Source of the DNA: Rhodobacter viridis
Lineage (GTDB): Bacteria > Pseudomonadota > Alphaproteobacteria > Rhodobacterales > Rhodobacteraceae
DNA: 64,000 bases
Reading direction: 5' to 3'
Assembly: GCF_003217355.1 (NCBI RefSeq)
Contig: NZ_QJTK01000011.1
Span: 1-64,000, forward strand
Part shown: piece after piece, positions 42,953-50,832 of the stretch
How positions within the stretch are numbered: the first letter of the stretch is position 1
How the letters are laid out: the number at the start of each line of letters is the position of its first letter
Program-made: the position numbers and the translations under genes
Notes under the pieces: generated by a model
Databases searched by the model: none
Seen by the model: the letters and a program-made list of their open reading frames with translations, nothing else
What the model was told of the DNA's origin: nothing

Positions 42953-44581
42953 ATGTCCGCACCTAACGCCCGCCATCTCATTGGTGTCGATGTCGGCACC
43001 GGCTCTGCCCGCGCCGGGGTCTTTGACCTGACCGGGCAGTTGCTTGGCACCGATCACCACCCGATCACGCTCTTCCGCGAGGAAGGCTCGGTCGTCGAGC
43101 AATCGAGCGACGAGATCTGGGCGGCAGTCGGCCGTTCGGTGCAGGGCGCGCTGAAGGCGGCGGGGCTGACGGGCGCGGATATCGCGGGCATCGGCTTTGA
43201 TGCGACCTGTTCGCTGGTGGTGCTCGACCCCGCGGGCCGGCCGCTGCCGGTCGGCCCCTCGAACGACCCGGCGCGCAACGTGATCGTCTGGATGGACCAC
43301 CGCGCGACGGCGCAGACCGAGCGGATCAACGCGACGAAACACCGGGTGCTGGATTACGTCGGCGGCCGGATCTCGCCCGAGATGGAGACGCCGAAGCTTT
43401 TGTGGCTCAAGGAACACCGCCGCGCCGACTTCGACTCCGCCGCGCATTTCTTTGACCTGACCGACTTCCTGACCTGGAAGGCGACCGGGGCGGGGGCGCG
43501 CTCGATCTGCACCGTCACCTGCAAATGGACCTACATGGGCCATGAAAGCCGTTGGGACGAAAGCTATTTCCGCCAGATCGGGCTTGCGGAACTCGCCGAC
43601 GAGGGCTTCGCCCGCATCGGCACCGAGGTCGTGATGCCCGGCACCGCCCTTGGCGCCGGTCTGACCGAGGCGGCGGCGCGAGACTTGGGCCTGCTGCCCG
43701 GCACCCCCGTCGCGGCGGGGCTGATCGACGCCCATGCGGGCGGCGTCGGCACCGTCGGCGCGGCGGGCGAGGGGGGGGCTGTGGCAAACCTCGCCTATGT
43801 CTTCGGCACCTCTTCCTGCACCATGACCACGACCGAAGAACCCGTCTTCGTTCCGGGCGTCTGGGGCCCCTATTACTCGGCGATGGTGCCGGGGGCCTGG
43901 CTCAACGAAGGCGGTCAGTCTGCCGCCGGGGCTGCGATCGATCAGCTTCTGCGGTTCCATCCCGCCTCCGCCGAGGCCTCGACCGCGGCTTCCCGTGCCG
44001 GGCTTTCCCTCCCCGCCTGGCTCAGCGCGCGCGCCGAAACCTTGGCGGGGGCGGGAGGTGACGCGGCGCGTCTGGCCGACGGGCTGCATGTGGTCCCCGA
44101 ATTTCTGGGCAACCGCGCGCCCCATGCCGACCCCTATACCCGCGCGATCATCGCCGGGCTGGGGATGGAGGATGACCTCGACAATCTGGTCGCGCTTTAC
44201 ATCGCGGGGATCTGCGGGCTCGGCTACGGGCTGCGCCAGATCATCGAGGTGCAGGCGAAACGCGGGGCCTCGGTCTCGACAATCGTGATCAGCGGCGGGG
44301 CAGGGCGGTCGGATCTGGTGCGCCAGATCCTCGCCGATGCGACCGGCGTGACGGTGGCTGCGCCGCAGACCGAGGAGCCGGTTCTGCTCGGCTCGGCGAT
44401 CCTTGGCGCGGTGGCCGGGGGGGCGGCGCCGGATGTGGCGACCGCGATGGCGCAGATGTCGCGCATCGCGCGGCGCTATGCGCCGGGCGGCGCGGCCGCG
44501 CGCGCCTATCACGACGCCCGTTTCGCGCTTTTCGAGAAGTTTCAGGCGCTTGCCCGCGACGCCGCGCTGCGGGAGGCATGA
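42953..44581 (+). CDS. FGGY-family pentulose kinase, probable D-ribulokinase
   Basis: A 542-residue carbohydrate kinase. The N-terminal phosphate site is GVDVGTGSARAGVFDLTG. The family segment NVIVWMDHRATAQTERIN is typical of D-ribulose/FGGY pentulose kinases. The hinge Gly-rich ISGGAGRSDLVRQILADATG and EPVLLGSAILGAVAGG close the second domain. It would phosphorylate the ketose made by the preceding dehydrogenase for the pentose phosphate pathway. CGGAGGAATTCCC precedes ATG. Its end overlaps the HAD gene (ATGA). Confidence 0.85.
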   Translation: MSAPNARHLIGVDVGTGSARAGVFDLTGQLLGTDHHPITLFREEGSVVEQSSDEIWAAVGRSVQGALKAAGLTGADIAGIGFDATCSLVVLDPAGRPLPVGPSNDPARNVIVWMDHRATAQTERINATKHRVLDYVGGRISPEMETPKLLWLKEHRRADFDSAAHFFDLTDFLTWKATGAGARSICTVTCKWTYMGHESRWDESYFRQIGLAELADEGFARIGTEVVMPGTALGAGLTEAAARDLGLLPGTPVAAGLIDAHAGGVGTVGAAGEGGAVANLAYVFGTSSCTMTTTEEPVFVPGVWGPYYSAMVPGAWLNEGGQSAAGAAIDQLLRFHPASAEASTAASRAGLSLPAWLSARAETLAGAGGDAARLADGLHVVPEFLGNRAPHADPYTRAIIAGLGMEDDLDNLVALYIAGICGLGYGLRQIIEVQAKRGASVSTIVISGGAGRSDLVRQILADATGVTVAAPQTEEPVLLGSAILGAVAGGAAPDVATAMAQMSRIARRYAPGGAAARAYHDARFALFEKFQALARDAALREA

Positions 44582-45210
44582 TGAGTTTGCCCCTGCGCGC
44601 GCTTTTGTGGGACATGGACGGCACGCTGGTCGACAGCGAGCCGGTGCATCGCCGCTCTTTCGTCGATGCCGCGCGGTCCCATGGGCTGGCGTTGCCCGAG
44701 GATTTCCACGATGGGCTGATCGGCAAGAGCGAGGATGCGATCCATGCCATCCTCGTGGCCGAACACGGGCTGGACATGCCCTTTGCCGCCTGGTCCGAAA
44801 GCCGCTTTGCCGCCTATCTCGCGCGGATCGAGGAGGTGCAGCCGTTTGCGATCGCCACCGATCTTTGGGCGCGGGCCGAGGCGGCGGGGCTCGATCAGGC
44901 GATCGTCTCGAACTCGCCCGCGGGGATCGTGCGCGCCAACCTGACCCGGCTCGGGCTTGCCCCCGGCTCTGTCGTCACGGTCAGCCGCAATGATGTCGCG
45001 CGTGGCAAGCCGCATCCCGACCCCTATCTGCTCGGGCTGTCGCGGCTTGGTGTGCCTGCAACGGCGGCGGCGGTGATCGAGGACAGCGGCGCGGGCCTTG
45101 CCGCGGCACAGGCCGCCGGGATTGCGGCCTACATGATGCCCTGGTTCGAGGGCGAAAAGGGCAACTGGCAGCCCTTCGGAGCGCTTCAAAAACACCTGCC
45201 CCACGCCTGA
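44578..45210 (+). CDS. HAD-superfamily hydrolase (phosphatase-like)
   Basis: A 210-residue protein. The nucleophile motif is LLWDMDGTLVDSEPVH, the Ser of motif II is in AIVSNSPAGIVR, Lys is in KPHPDPYLLG and the acidic pair is in AVIEDSGAGLAAA. This is the beta-phosphoglucomutase/phosphatase subclass, seen as the last gene of many polyol operons where it removes phosphate from sugar or polyol phosphates. ATG at 44578 overlaps the kinase stop; an ATG one codon later is equally possible. A terminator follows. Confidence 0.85.
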   Translation: MMSLPLRALLWDMDGTLVDSEPVHRRSFVDAARSHGLALPEDFHDGLIGKSEDAIHAILVAEHGLDMPFAAWSESRFAAYLARIEEVQPFAIATDLWARAEAAGLDQAIVSNSPAGIVRANLTRLGLAPGSVVTVSRNDVARGKPHPDPYLLGLSRLGVPATAAAVIEDSGAGLAAAQAAGIAAYMMPWFEGEKGNWQPFGALQKHLPHA

Positions 45211-45235
45211 GGGCGCAGGGCAGAAAGGGCTGTGT

Positions 45236-45273
45236 TCGGACCCGCCGCAAAGCCGCGGCGGGTCCGACTTTTT
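45236..45273 (+). terminator. Rho-independent terminator of the pentitol operon
   Basis: A perfect 13-bp stem, TCGGACCCGCCGC (45236-45248) with GCGGCGGGTCCGA (45255-45267), has a 6-base loop and is followed by CTTTTTC. The convergent RTX gene ends at 45275. Confidence 0.9.
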
Positions 45274-45274
45274 C

Positions 45275-46699
45275 TTAGAGCGCGAAATCGGCCGCGGTGA
45301 GGTCGTAAAGGCCTTTCAGCCGGATCATCATTTCCGTGCCGGTGTCGCTGTCGGTGTCGATCAGGATCAGCGTCTCGTCGTTGGCCGTGCCGTCGCGGTC
45401 GACCTGCACGAAGCGGACTTCGCCCCCGGCCGAGGTGGTGAAGCTTGCGGCATCGCCCGACCAGACGAAGCTGTCGTTGCCCGGGTTCGTCGCCGAGGCG
45501 TCGATCGCAGAAAGGTCGACCGTGTCATCATCGCTGAAATCGGTGATCACATCGGCCCCCACGACGGTCGCCGTGCCATCGGCCAGCGCCCGGAAGATGA
45601 AGCTGTCGAGCCCGGCGCCGCCGGTCAACACGTCGCGTCCGGCACCGCCCGCCAGATCGTCGTCGCCGATCCCGCCCGACATGTTGTCGTTGCCGACCCC
45701 GCCGCTCAGATCGTCACCGCCCGTGCCGCCGAGGAGGCTGTCATCGCCGATGCCGCCGACCAGGCTGTCATCCCCGGCGCCCCCCGACAGGGTGTCATCG
45801 CCGGTGCCGCCATTCAGATCGTCAAGGCCGGCCCCGCCAAGCTCATTGTCGTCGCCGCTGCCGCCGTTCAGGCTGTCGTCCCCGATGCCACCGTTCAGCG
45901 TGTCGGTGCCGATCCCGCCCGAGAGCGAGTCCCCACCGGCGTTGCCGTCGAGACTGTCATCGCCCGCCCCGCCGAGGACATCGTCATTGCCGTTGCCACC
46001 CGACAGATCATCCGCGCCGCCGCCGCCATCAAGGCTGTCGTCGCCATCGCCGCCCAGCACGTCGTCGCTGCCCGCACCGCCTCCCAGGTCATCGGAGCCG
46101 ATGCCGCCATCCAGACTGTCGCTGCCGTCGCCGCCCAGCACGTCATCATTGCCCGCGCCGCCCAGAACCGTGTCGTTGTTCGCGCCGCCGTTCAGGATGT
46201 CATCCTCGCTCCCGCCATCGATGTTGTCACTGCCGGTGCCACCGTCGATCACGTCATAGCCCGAACCGCCGTGCAGATCGTCGTCGCCGCCACCGCCCGA
46301 CATGTCGTCATCGCCGGTGCCGCCATCCTCGGCGTCGTCGTCATCGGTGCCCAGCAGCGTGTCATCGCGCGAGCCGTCCTGATCGATGTCGCCATCGTCG
46401 AAGCCGTCTTCGTCCGCGTCCTCGATCTCGATCTCGGGCTCTTGCGCCAGAGGCGTGCCATCGGGCAGGAAGTAAAGCTCGCTGGTGACGTCATAGACAT
46501 CCGTCACGCCCGAGGGGCTGAGCACGATGCGGCTGGTGTAATCGCCGTGATCCTCGACGAACCAGATCGTGCCGTCGACCTGCACCTGCAGGCTTTCGTT
46601 CAGATGCAGGCGTTGCGTATCCCAAAGCCCGTCATCCCATTCCTCGAACGATTGCACGGCGCCATCCACGAGGGTGATCCGATATTGGTCTTCGCTCAT
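45275..46699 (-). CDS. RTX-type calcium-binding repeat protein, probable type I secretion substrate
   Basis: A 474-residue acidic protein. The first 90 residues form an unassigned small domain (YRITLVDGAVQSFEEWDDGLW). An Asp-rich linker leads to 27 consecutive nine-residue GGxGxDxLx units (about residues 125-370), which fold as a calcium-binding parallel beta-roll. The tail (SFIFRALADGTATVVGADVI, then DLTAADFAL) resembles the C-terminal secretion signals of RTX proteins. No catalytic domain is visible, so a surface, matrix or adhesion role is more likely than an enzyme. ATG at 46699 follows GGGAG. No type I transporter genes are adjacent. Confidence 0.88.
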   Translation of the reverse strand: MSEDQYRITLVDGAVQSFEEWDDGLWDTQRLHLNESLQVQVDGTIWFVEDHGDYTSRIVLSPSGVTDVYDVTSELYFLPDGTPLAQEPEIEIEDADEDGFDDGDIDQDGSRDDTLLGTDDDDAEDGGTGDDDMSGGGGDDDLHGGSGYDVIDGGTGSDNIDGGSEDDILNGGANNDTVLGGAGNDDVLGGDGSDSLDGGIGSDDLGGGAGSDDVLGGDGDDSLDGGGGADDLSGGNGNDDVLGGAGDDSLDGNAGGDSLSGGIGTDTLNGGIGDDSLNGGSGDDNELGGAGLDDLNGGTGDDTLSGGAGDDSLVGGIGDDSLLGGTGGDDLSGGVGNDNMSGGIGDDDLAGGAGRDVLTGGAGLDSFIFRALADGTATVVGADVITDFSDDDTVDLSAIDASATNPGNDSFVWSGDAASFTTSAGGEVRFVQVDRDGTANDETLILIDTDSDTGTEMMIRLKGLYDLTAADFAL

Positions 46700-46818
46700 G
46701 CGCATTCTCCCTTGCTGGCATGAAGGTTTCCGGGCCAGTCCCACGGATGGCCGGATGAAGTTACGAAAGTGTTAACTTTTCCCGATTGGATCGAAGTCGA
46801 TTCATATCGGTTTCGCGA

Positions 46819-47376
46819 TCAGCGCGCCCGGCTCTCTCCGGACGGCGCGGTCTTCGGATCTGCGGCGGGCGGTGCCGCAGGCAGGCCCTCCATCAGATCG
46901 TCGATGAACAGGCTGAGCAACTGGCCGCGCCCGTTTACCCCGGCCTTGCGATAGATCGCAGCCGTCTGCGCCTTGACCGTGCCCTCCGATGTCGCGCGGA
47001 GGGCGGAAATCTCGGCGGTGTTCAGTCCCTTCAGCGCGAACATCGCGACGTCCCGTTCGGCGGCGGTGAGGCCCCATTCGGCAAAGCGCTCGGCCAGAAC
47101 CTCGGCGAAGGCCCCCGAGGCGCGGCGCAGCTTTTCGCGCATCTGGTGCGTTTCGCTGAGCGAATGCCACAGCAGCGCCGCCCCAAGCCCGACGCCCAGC
47201 ATCAGCCCGAGCGCCGCGCCAAGCTCCATCACCTCGCGGCTCTCCCAGGTCAGCGGCTCGATGTAGATGCCGAGCATGGAAAGCACGATATCGGAGACGA
47301 AGAACCAGGCGCAGGCGACCTGCGCCAGAACCACGCCCGCAAGGGCCAGAAGTCGGATCAGACGGCTGCGCGGCAC
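46819..47376 (-). CDS. membrane-tethered LuxR-family regulator
   Basis: A 185-residue protein. Two N-terminal membrane segments (LIRLLALAGVVLAQVACAWFFV and ELGAALGLMLGVGLGAALLW) are followed by a short coiled coil and a C-terminal LuxR helix-turn-helix (WGLTAAERDVAMFALKGLNTAEISALRATSEGTVKAQTAAIYRKAG). There is no receiver or autoinducer domain. It lies 119 bases upstream of the RTX gene on the same strand and may control it. Targets are inference. Confidence 0.85.
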   Translation of the reverse strand: MPRSRLIRLLALAGVVLAQVACAWFFVSDIVLSMLGIYIEPLTWESREVMELGAALGLMLGVGLGAALLWHSLSETHQMREKLRRASGAFAEVLAERFAEWGLTAAERDVAMFALKGLNTAEISALRATSEGTVKAQTAAIYRKAGVNGRGQLLSLFIDDLMEGLPAAPPAADPKTAPSGESRAR

Positions 47377-47397
47377 GGCGGATGCCCTTTTTTCGGA

Positions 47398-47961
47398 TCA
47401 GTCATCATTGCCGTGCCCCCCGGAGTCGCCGCCGTCGCCACCGTCGCCGTCTCCGCCGCCGTCTCCGCCATCGTGACCCGAACCACCGTCGCCCGAGTCG
47501 CCGCCGTCGCCCGAGTCATCGCCCGAGTCCCCCCCGGAGTCGCCGCCCGAACCATCGCCCGAGCTACCACCGGAGCCGCCATCATCCGAGCCGCCGTCGT
47601 CTGATCCGCCGCTGCCCGAACCGCTGCCCGAACCGCTGCTGCCCGATGAGCCGCCGCTGCCCGTACCGCCATTCGATGCCGTCGCACCCTCCGTGTCGGC
47701 CGGACCCGTGTAGCGGGTGAGGTCGCGCAGGATCTCTCCGTTGCGCGGGTCGATCACCACCTCGCGGCTCTGCCCGATCTTGCTCGCCGTGACGCGGATG
47801 CGGCCGATGAAGGTGCGCTTCGTCTCGATGCTGCCAAAGCCTTCGGACCGCAGCCGGTCAATGACCTGCTGCGCGGGGTCTTCTGCCCGCAGCGGGCCGG
47901 AAACGCCCAGCGTTGCCGTGGCGAGACCGATCAGGAACGTCCGTCTTCTCATCGTCATCAT
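47398..47961 (-). CDS. exported PepSY-like protein with Gly/Ser/Asp tail
   Basis: A 187-residue protein. A signal peptide (twin-Arg-like MRRRTFLIGLATATLGVSGPLRA) is followed by a small PepSY-like domain (AQQVIDRLRSEGFGSIETKRTFIGRIRVTAS, EVVIDPRNGEILRDL), then about 90 residues composed almost only of Gly, Ser and Asp (GGDSGDDSGDGGDSGDGGSG-type). Starts at 47961, 47958 or 47952 are possible and no clear ribosome site separates them. It lies 21 bases upstream of the membrane LuxR gene. The acidic tail could bind calcium or other cations. Confidence 0.7.
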   Translation of the reverse strand: MMTMRRRTFLIGLATATLGVSGPLRAEDPAQQVIDRLRSEGFGSIETKRTFIGRIRVTASKIGQSREVVIDPRNGEILRDLTRYTGPADTEGATASNGGTGSGGSSGSSGSGSGSGSGGSDDGGSDDGGSGGSSGDGSGGDSGGDSGDDSGDGGDSGDGGSGHDGGDGGGDGDGGDGGDSGGHGNDD

Positions 47962-48028
47962 CCCGAGGTTTATGGCGAGTATCGCGACCCGGCCCCGTTC
48001 GCGCAAGGGCCGGATCGCGGACCGGGGC

Positions 48029-48469
48029 TCAGTCGTCCGAACCGCCGCCGTGATCGCCACCATCGTGGCCGCCGCCATCGTGATCGCTGCCGCCATCGCT
48101 GTCCGAGCCGCCGTGATCGTCACCCGCGTCATGGTTCGGACCGTCGTCATCGCCCGCGCCGTGATCGTCGGTCGCATCATCGTCGGTCGTGTCATCCGTG
48201 CCGCTTTGCGTGCCCTCGGCGTCACGGCCCGAGACTTCCTGCGAGACCACCTGCCCGGTGGCGCGGTCATAGACGACCTCGATCCGGTTGGGTCCATTTG
48301 TCGCCTCGGCATGGACGGTGCTGCCGCTATACTGGATTTCCGTGGGGGTGTAGCCCGCAGCGGTCAGGCTGTCGGTCACCGCCTCGCGGCTGATCTCGGC
48401 CTGAACAGCGGCGGTGGTGATCAAAAGCGCCATAAGCGCGAAGCCGGTGGTGTGGATCGCTCGGGTCAT
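48029..48469 (-). CDS. exported PepSY-like protein with Asp/His/Gly tail
   Basis: A 146-residue protein. A signal peptide ends near residue 24 (AVQA/EI), and a PepSY-like domain follows (SREAVTDSLTAAGYTPTEIQY, RIEVVYDRATGQVVSQEVSG). The last 60 residues are Asp, Gly and His (DDHGAGDDDGPNHDAGDDHG-type), which could bind divalent metals. It is a paralogue in layout of the next gene, 67 bases downstream. GGGAGACAGG precedes ATG at 48469. No function is known; PepSY domains often bind or inhibit proteins in the cell envelope. Confidence 0.7.
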   Translation of the reverse strand: MTRAIHTTGFALMALLITTAAVQAEISREAVTDSLTAAGYTPTEIQYSGSTVHAEATNGPNRIEVVYDRATGQVVSQEVSGRDAEGTQSGTDDTTDDDATDDHGAGDDDGPNHDAGDDHGGSDSDGGSDHDGGGHDGGDHGGGSDD

Positions 48470-48642
48470 GCCTGTCTCCCTGGGTTGCATGGGTTGCGAT
48501 GTCGATGCACTCACAGGGACAGGTTTTTTTCTTTCGCTCCATCGACCTGAGGGGATAATCCTTGGTCCGTCGACCGCAGGGTTAGGCGCATAAACCAGAG
48601 GTTATGCCGAAGGTTTATGCGGGATTACGAGAAGACGCGGTT

Positions 48643-49068
48643 TCAGCGCAGATCCGTCAGCGCAAGCGCGAGCACAAGATAGCGCCCGCCCTTGGCAAGG
48701 GTGACCAGCGCCAGGAATCGCCAGAACGGCGTGCGCAATAGCCCCGCCGCCAGCGTCAGCGGATCGCCAATGATCGGCAGCCAGGCGCCCAGAAGGCTCC
48801 ATTGTCCCCAGCGCGCATACCATTTGGCCGCCTGATCGAGCCGCGCGGGCGCAACCGGAAACCAGCGCGCCCCGGCATGGGCGGCACAGAATCGCCCCAG
48901 CACCCAGTTCAGCACCGATCCCAGCACATTGCCGCAGGTCGCGACGGTCAACAGAAGCCAGAGCGGATGCGCGCCCTGCAGGATCAGCCCGGCCAGCACC
49001 GCCTCGGATTGCGCCGGAATCAGCGTCGCCGCCAGCAGCGCGGCCAGAAACAGGCCGGTCAGCGCCAC
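48643..49068 (-). CDS. YqaA/DedA-like small membrane protein
   Basis: A 141-residue membrane protein. The GTG start at 49068 gives VALTGLFLAALLAATLIPAQSEAVLAGL, the usual N-terminus of YqaA proteins. The SNARE-associated/DedA-type core is CGNVLGSVLNWVLGRF and WSLLGAWLPIIGDPLTLAAGLLR. It overlaps the stop of the upstream gene by ten bases, so the two are translationally coupled. DedA relatives scramble or flip lipids; the substrate here is unknown. Confidence 0.8.
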   Translation of the reverse strand: MALTGLFLAALLAATLIPAQSEAVLAGLILQGAHPLWLLLTVATCGNVLGSVLNWVLGRFCAAHAGARWFPVAPARLDQAAKWYARWGQWSLLGAWLPIIGDPLTLAAGLLRTPFWRFLALVTLAKGGRYLVLALALTDLR

Positions 49069-49433
49069 GGCGCGGTGCGCAGGGCAAGCGTCGCGATCGC
49101 CGACCAGACGCAAAGACGCAGCATCATCACCGCCATCGTGCGCGCCTCATAGGCGCCGCCGTCCAGCACATGTGCGAGGAAGGCGGCAAAGACGATCCCG
49201 GTCGAGACGGCAAGGGCGAAGGCCAGCCAGCGCGCCCAGCCCGCGCCGCGCCACAGCCCGAGCCCGGCGGCGACATAGGCAAAGCCCGCGCCGAAATTGA
49301 ACCAGAGCACGAAGGGCACGACGATGCCCATGTCGACGCCGCCAAAAAGCACCCGTCCGCCCGAAAGGATCGTGGCAAGGCCGAACAGCGTGGCAATCGG
49401 GGCGGCAATCGTCAAGGACAGCGGTCGCGACAT
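49059..49433 (-). CDS. four-helix membrane protein of unknown function
   Basis: A 124-residue protein with four predicted membrane segments (LTIAAPIATLFGLATILSGG, IVVPFVLWFNFGAGFAYVAAG, WARWLAFALAVSTGIVFAAFL, MMLRLCVWSAIATLAL). No charged residues lie deep in the helices except His in AHVLDGG. I recognise no characterised family. Its stop overlaps the start of the yqaA-like gene. It is divergent from nnrS, and the gap of 156 bases holds both promoters. Confidence 0.7.
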   Translation of the reverse strand: MSRPLSLTIAAPIATLFGLATILSGGRVLFGGVDMGIVVPFVLWFNFGAGFAYVAAGLGLWRGAGWARWLAFALAVSTGIVFAAFLAHVLDGGAYEARTMAVMMLRLCVWSAIATLALRTAPWR

Positions 49434-49589
49434 CGGGGTCTCCGGCAGGGTTTCCTCTTCCTGACAAGGCGGGGGCGGCGGGGCAAGCCCCTGCGGGCCG
49501 ATCCGGGGCGGGCCAATTGGCGCATCCTCGCCCTTGACAGCCCCCGTGCCGGGCCGCACCACCGCAGCCGACCCCGCGATGGACTGCCG

Positions 49590-50774
49590 ATGACCGCCCT
49601 TGCCCGCCTTTTCTCCGAATCCTTCCGTGCCTTCTTCCTGCTGGCCGCGCTTTGGGCCACGGGCGCGATGGCGCTCTGGCTCTGGTGGCTGTGGCAAAAT
49701 CAGTTCGGCGCCGGGGTCGACCTGCCGACTGCGCTCGCGCCGAGCCAGTGGCACGCGCATGAGCTGATCTTCGGCTTCGGCATGGCGGCGACGGCGGGGT
49801 TCTTTCTGACCGCGGCGCCGAACTGGACCGGAAAGCCGGTCGCCGGGCGGTTTTTCATCGCGGCGATGGCGGGGCTTTGGGCTGTGGGCCGCGGCGCGGT
49901 GCTGCTGTGGGGCTGGGTGCCGCCGCTCCTGGCCGCGGGTCTGGTGCTCGCCTTCCTTGCACTTTTGACCGAGCGGATGGCGCGGCAGCTGATCCGCCGT
50001 CCCGCCTCGCAGGAGGGGCTTTATCTGGCGTTGCTGGCGCTGATGACCCTGTCCGAGGCGCGGGTGCTGCTTGAATGGCTGGGTCTGCCCGGCGGCGAGG
50101 CAACGGCGGGGCTGCGCGGCGGGCTTGCGGCGCTTGTCGCGCTGATCGTGGCGCTGGGCGGCAAGATCACGCCGCAATTCACCCGCAACGCGCTGACCCG
50201 CGCGGGTGCGGGGACCGAGGCGCTGCCGCGCACATTCGCGGTTCTGGATCGGGGCGCCACTGCGGCGGCCTGTCTGGCGGCGATCTCGGCCAGTCTTGCG
50301 CTCTCCGACACGCTGACCGGGGCGGCGCAGCTGGCGCTCGGGGCGGTGCAGCTGCTGCGGATGGGGTTCTGGCGCAGCCGCACCGTGGTGCGGAACCCGC
50401 TCCTTGCCGCGCTGCATCTGGCGATGCTTGGCACCGGGATCGGTGCGCTTTTACAGGGGGCGGCGGCCTTTGGCTGGGGCGAGGAAATCGGCGCGCTGCA
50501 TGTCGGCGCGATCGCGGGCGTCGGCGGCATGATCTTGGCCGTGATGAGCCGCGCGCCGCTGGCCCAGACCGGCCGCCCGCTTGTCGCGCCGCGTCCGGTC
50601 GCGCTGGCCTATGCGCTGCTGCCGCTTGCCGCCCTTGCGCGCTGGAGCGCCGCGACCTTCGCCGAGGCCTATGGCCCCGGCGCCGTTGCCGCCGCCACGC
50701 TCTGGTGCCTTGCCTTCGCGCTTTTCGCCCTCAGCTACGCGCCCGCCTTTTGGGGGCCGCGCAAAACCCCTTGA
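49590..50774 (+). CDS. nnrS: NnrS-family heme/copper membrane protein
   Basis: A 394-residue protein with about twelve membrane segments. Family marks are PSQWHAHELIFGFGMAATAGFFLTAAPNWTG with the conserved His pair, LGGKITPQFTRNAL, and ALHVGAIAGVGGMILAVMSRAPLAQTG. NnrS proteins protect against nitric oxide stress and are often found in denitrifiers. No nitric-oxide reductase genes are adjacent. The window's assimilatory nitrate genes lie 11 kb away and are probably not connected. Confidence 0.85.
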   Translation: MTALARLFSESFRAFFLLAALWATGAMALWLWWLWQNQFGAGVDLPTALAPSQWHAHELIFGFGMAATAGFFLTAAPNWTGKPVAGRFFIAAMAGLWAVGRGAVLLWGWVPPLLAAGLVLAFLALLTERMARQLIRRPASQEGLYLALLALMTLSEARVLLEWLGLPGGEATAGLRGGLAALVALIVALGGKITPQFTRNALTRAGAGTEALPRTFAVLDRGATAAACLAAISASLALSDTLTGAAQLALGAVQLLRMGFWRSRTVVRNPLLAALHLAMLGTGIGALLQGAAAFGWGEEIGALHVGAIAGVGGMILAVMSRAPLAQTGRPLVAPRPVALAYALLPLAALARWSAATFAEAYGPGAVAAATLWCLAFALFALSYAPAFWGPRKTP

Positions 50775-50832
50775 TCGGCGCAGGATTTCCTGTCTTTCGG
50801 TGGGCGCCCGGCCAGAAGCAAAGGAGCCTGCC

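Noticed and set aside
45336-46259. A proline- and serine-rich plus-strand frame that resembled a cell-wall or mucin-like protein.
   Set aside because: It is the antisense reading of the glycine/aspartate nonapeptide repeats of the RTX gene.
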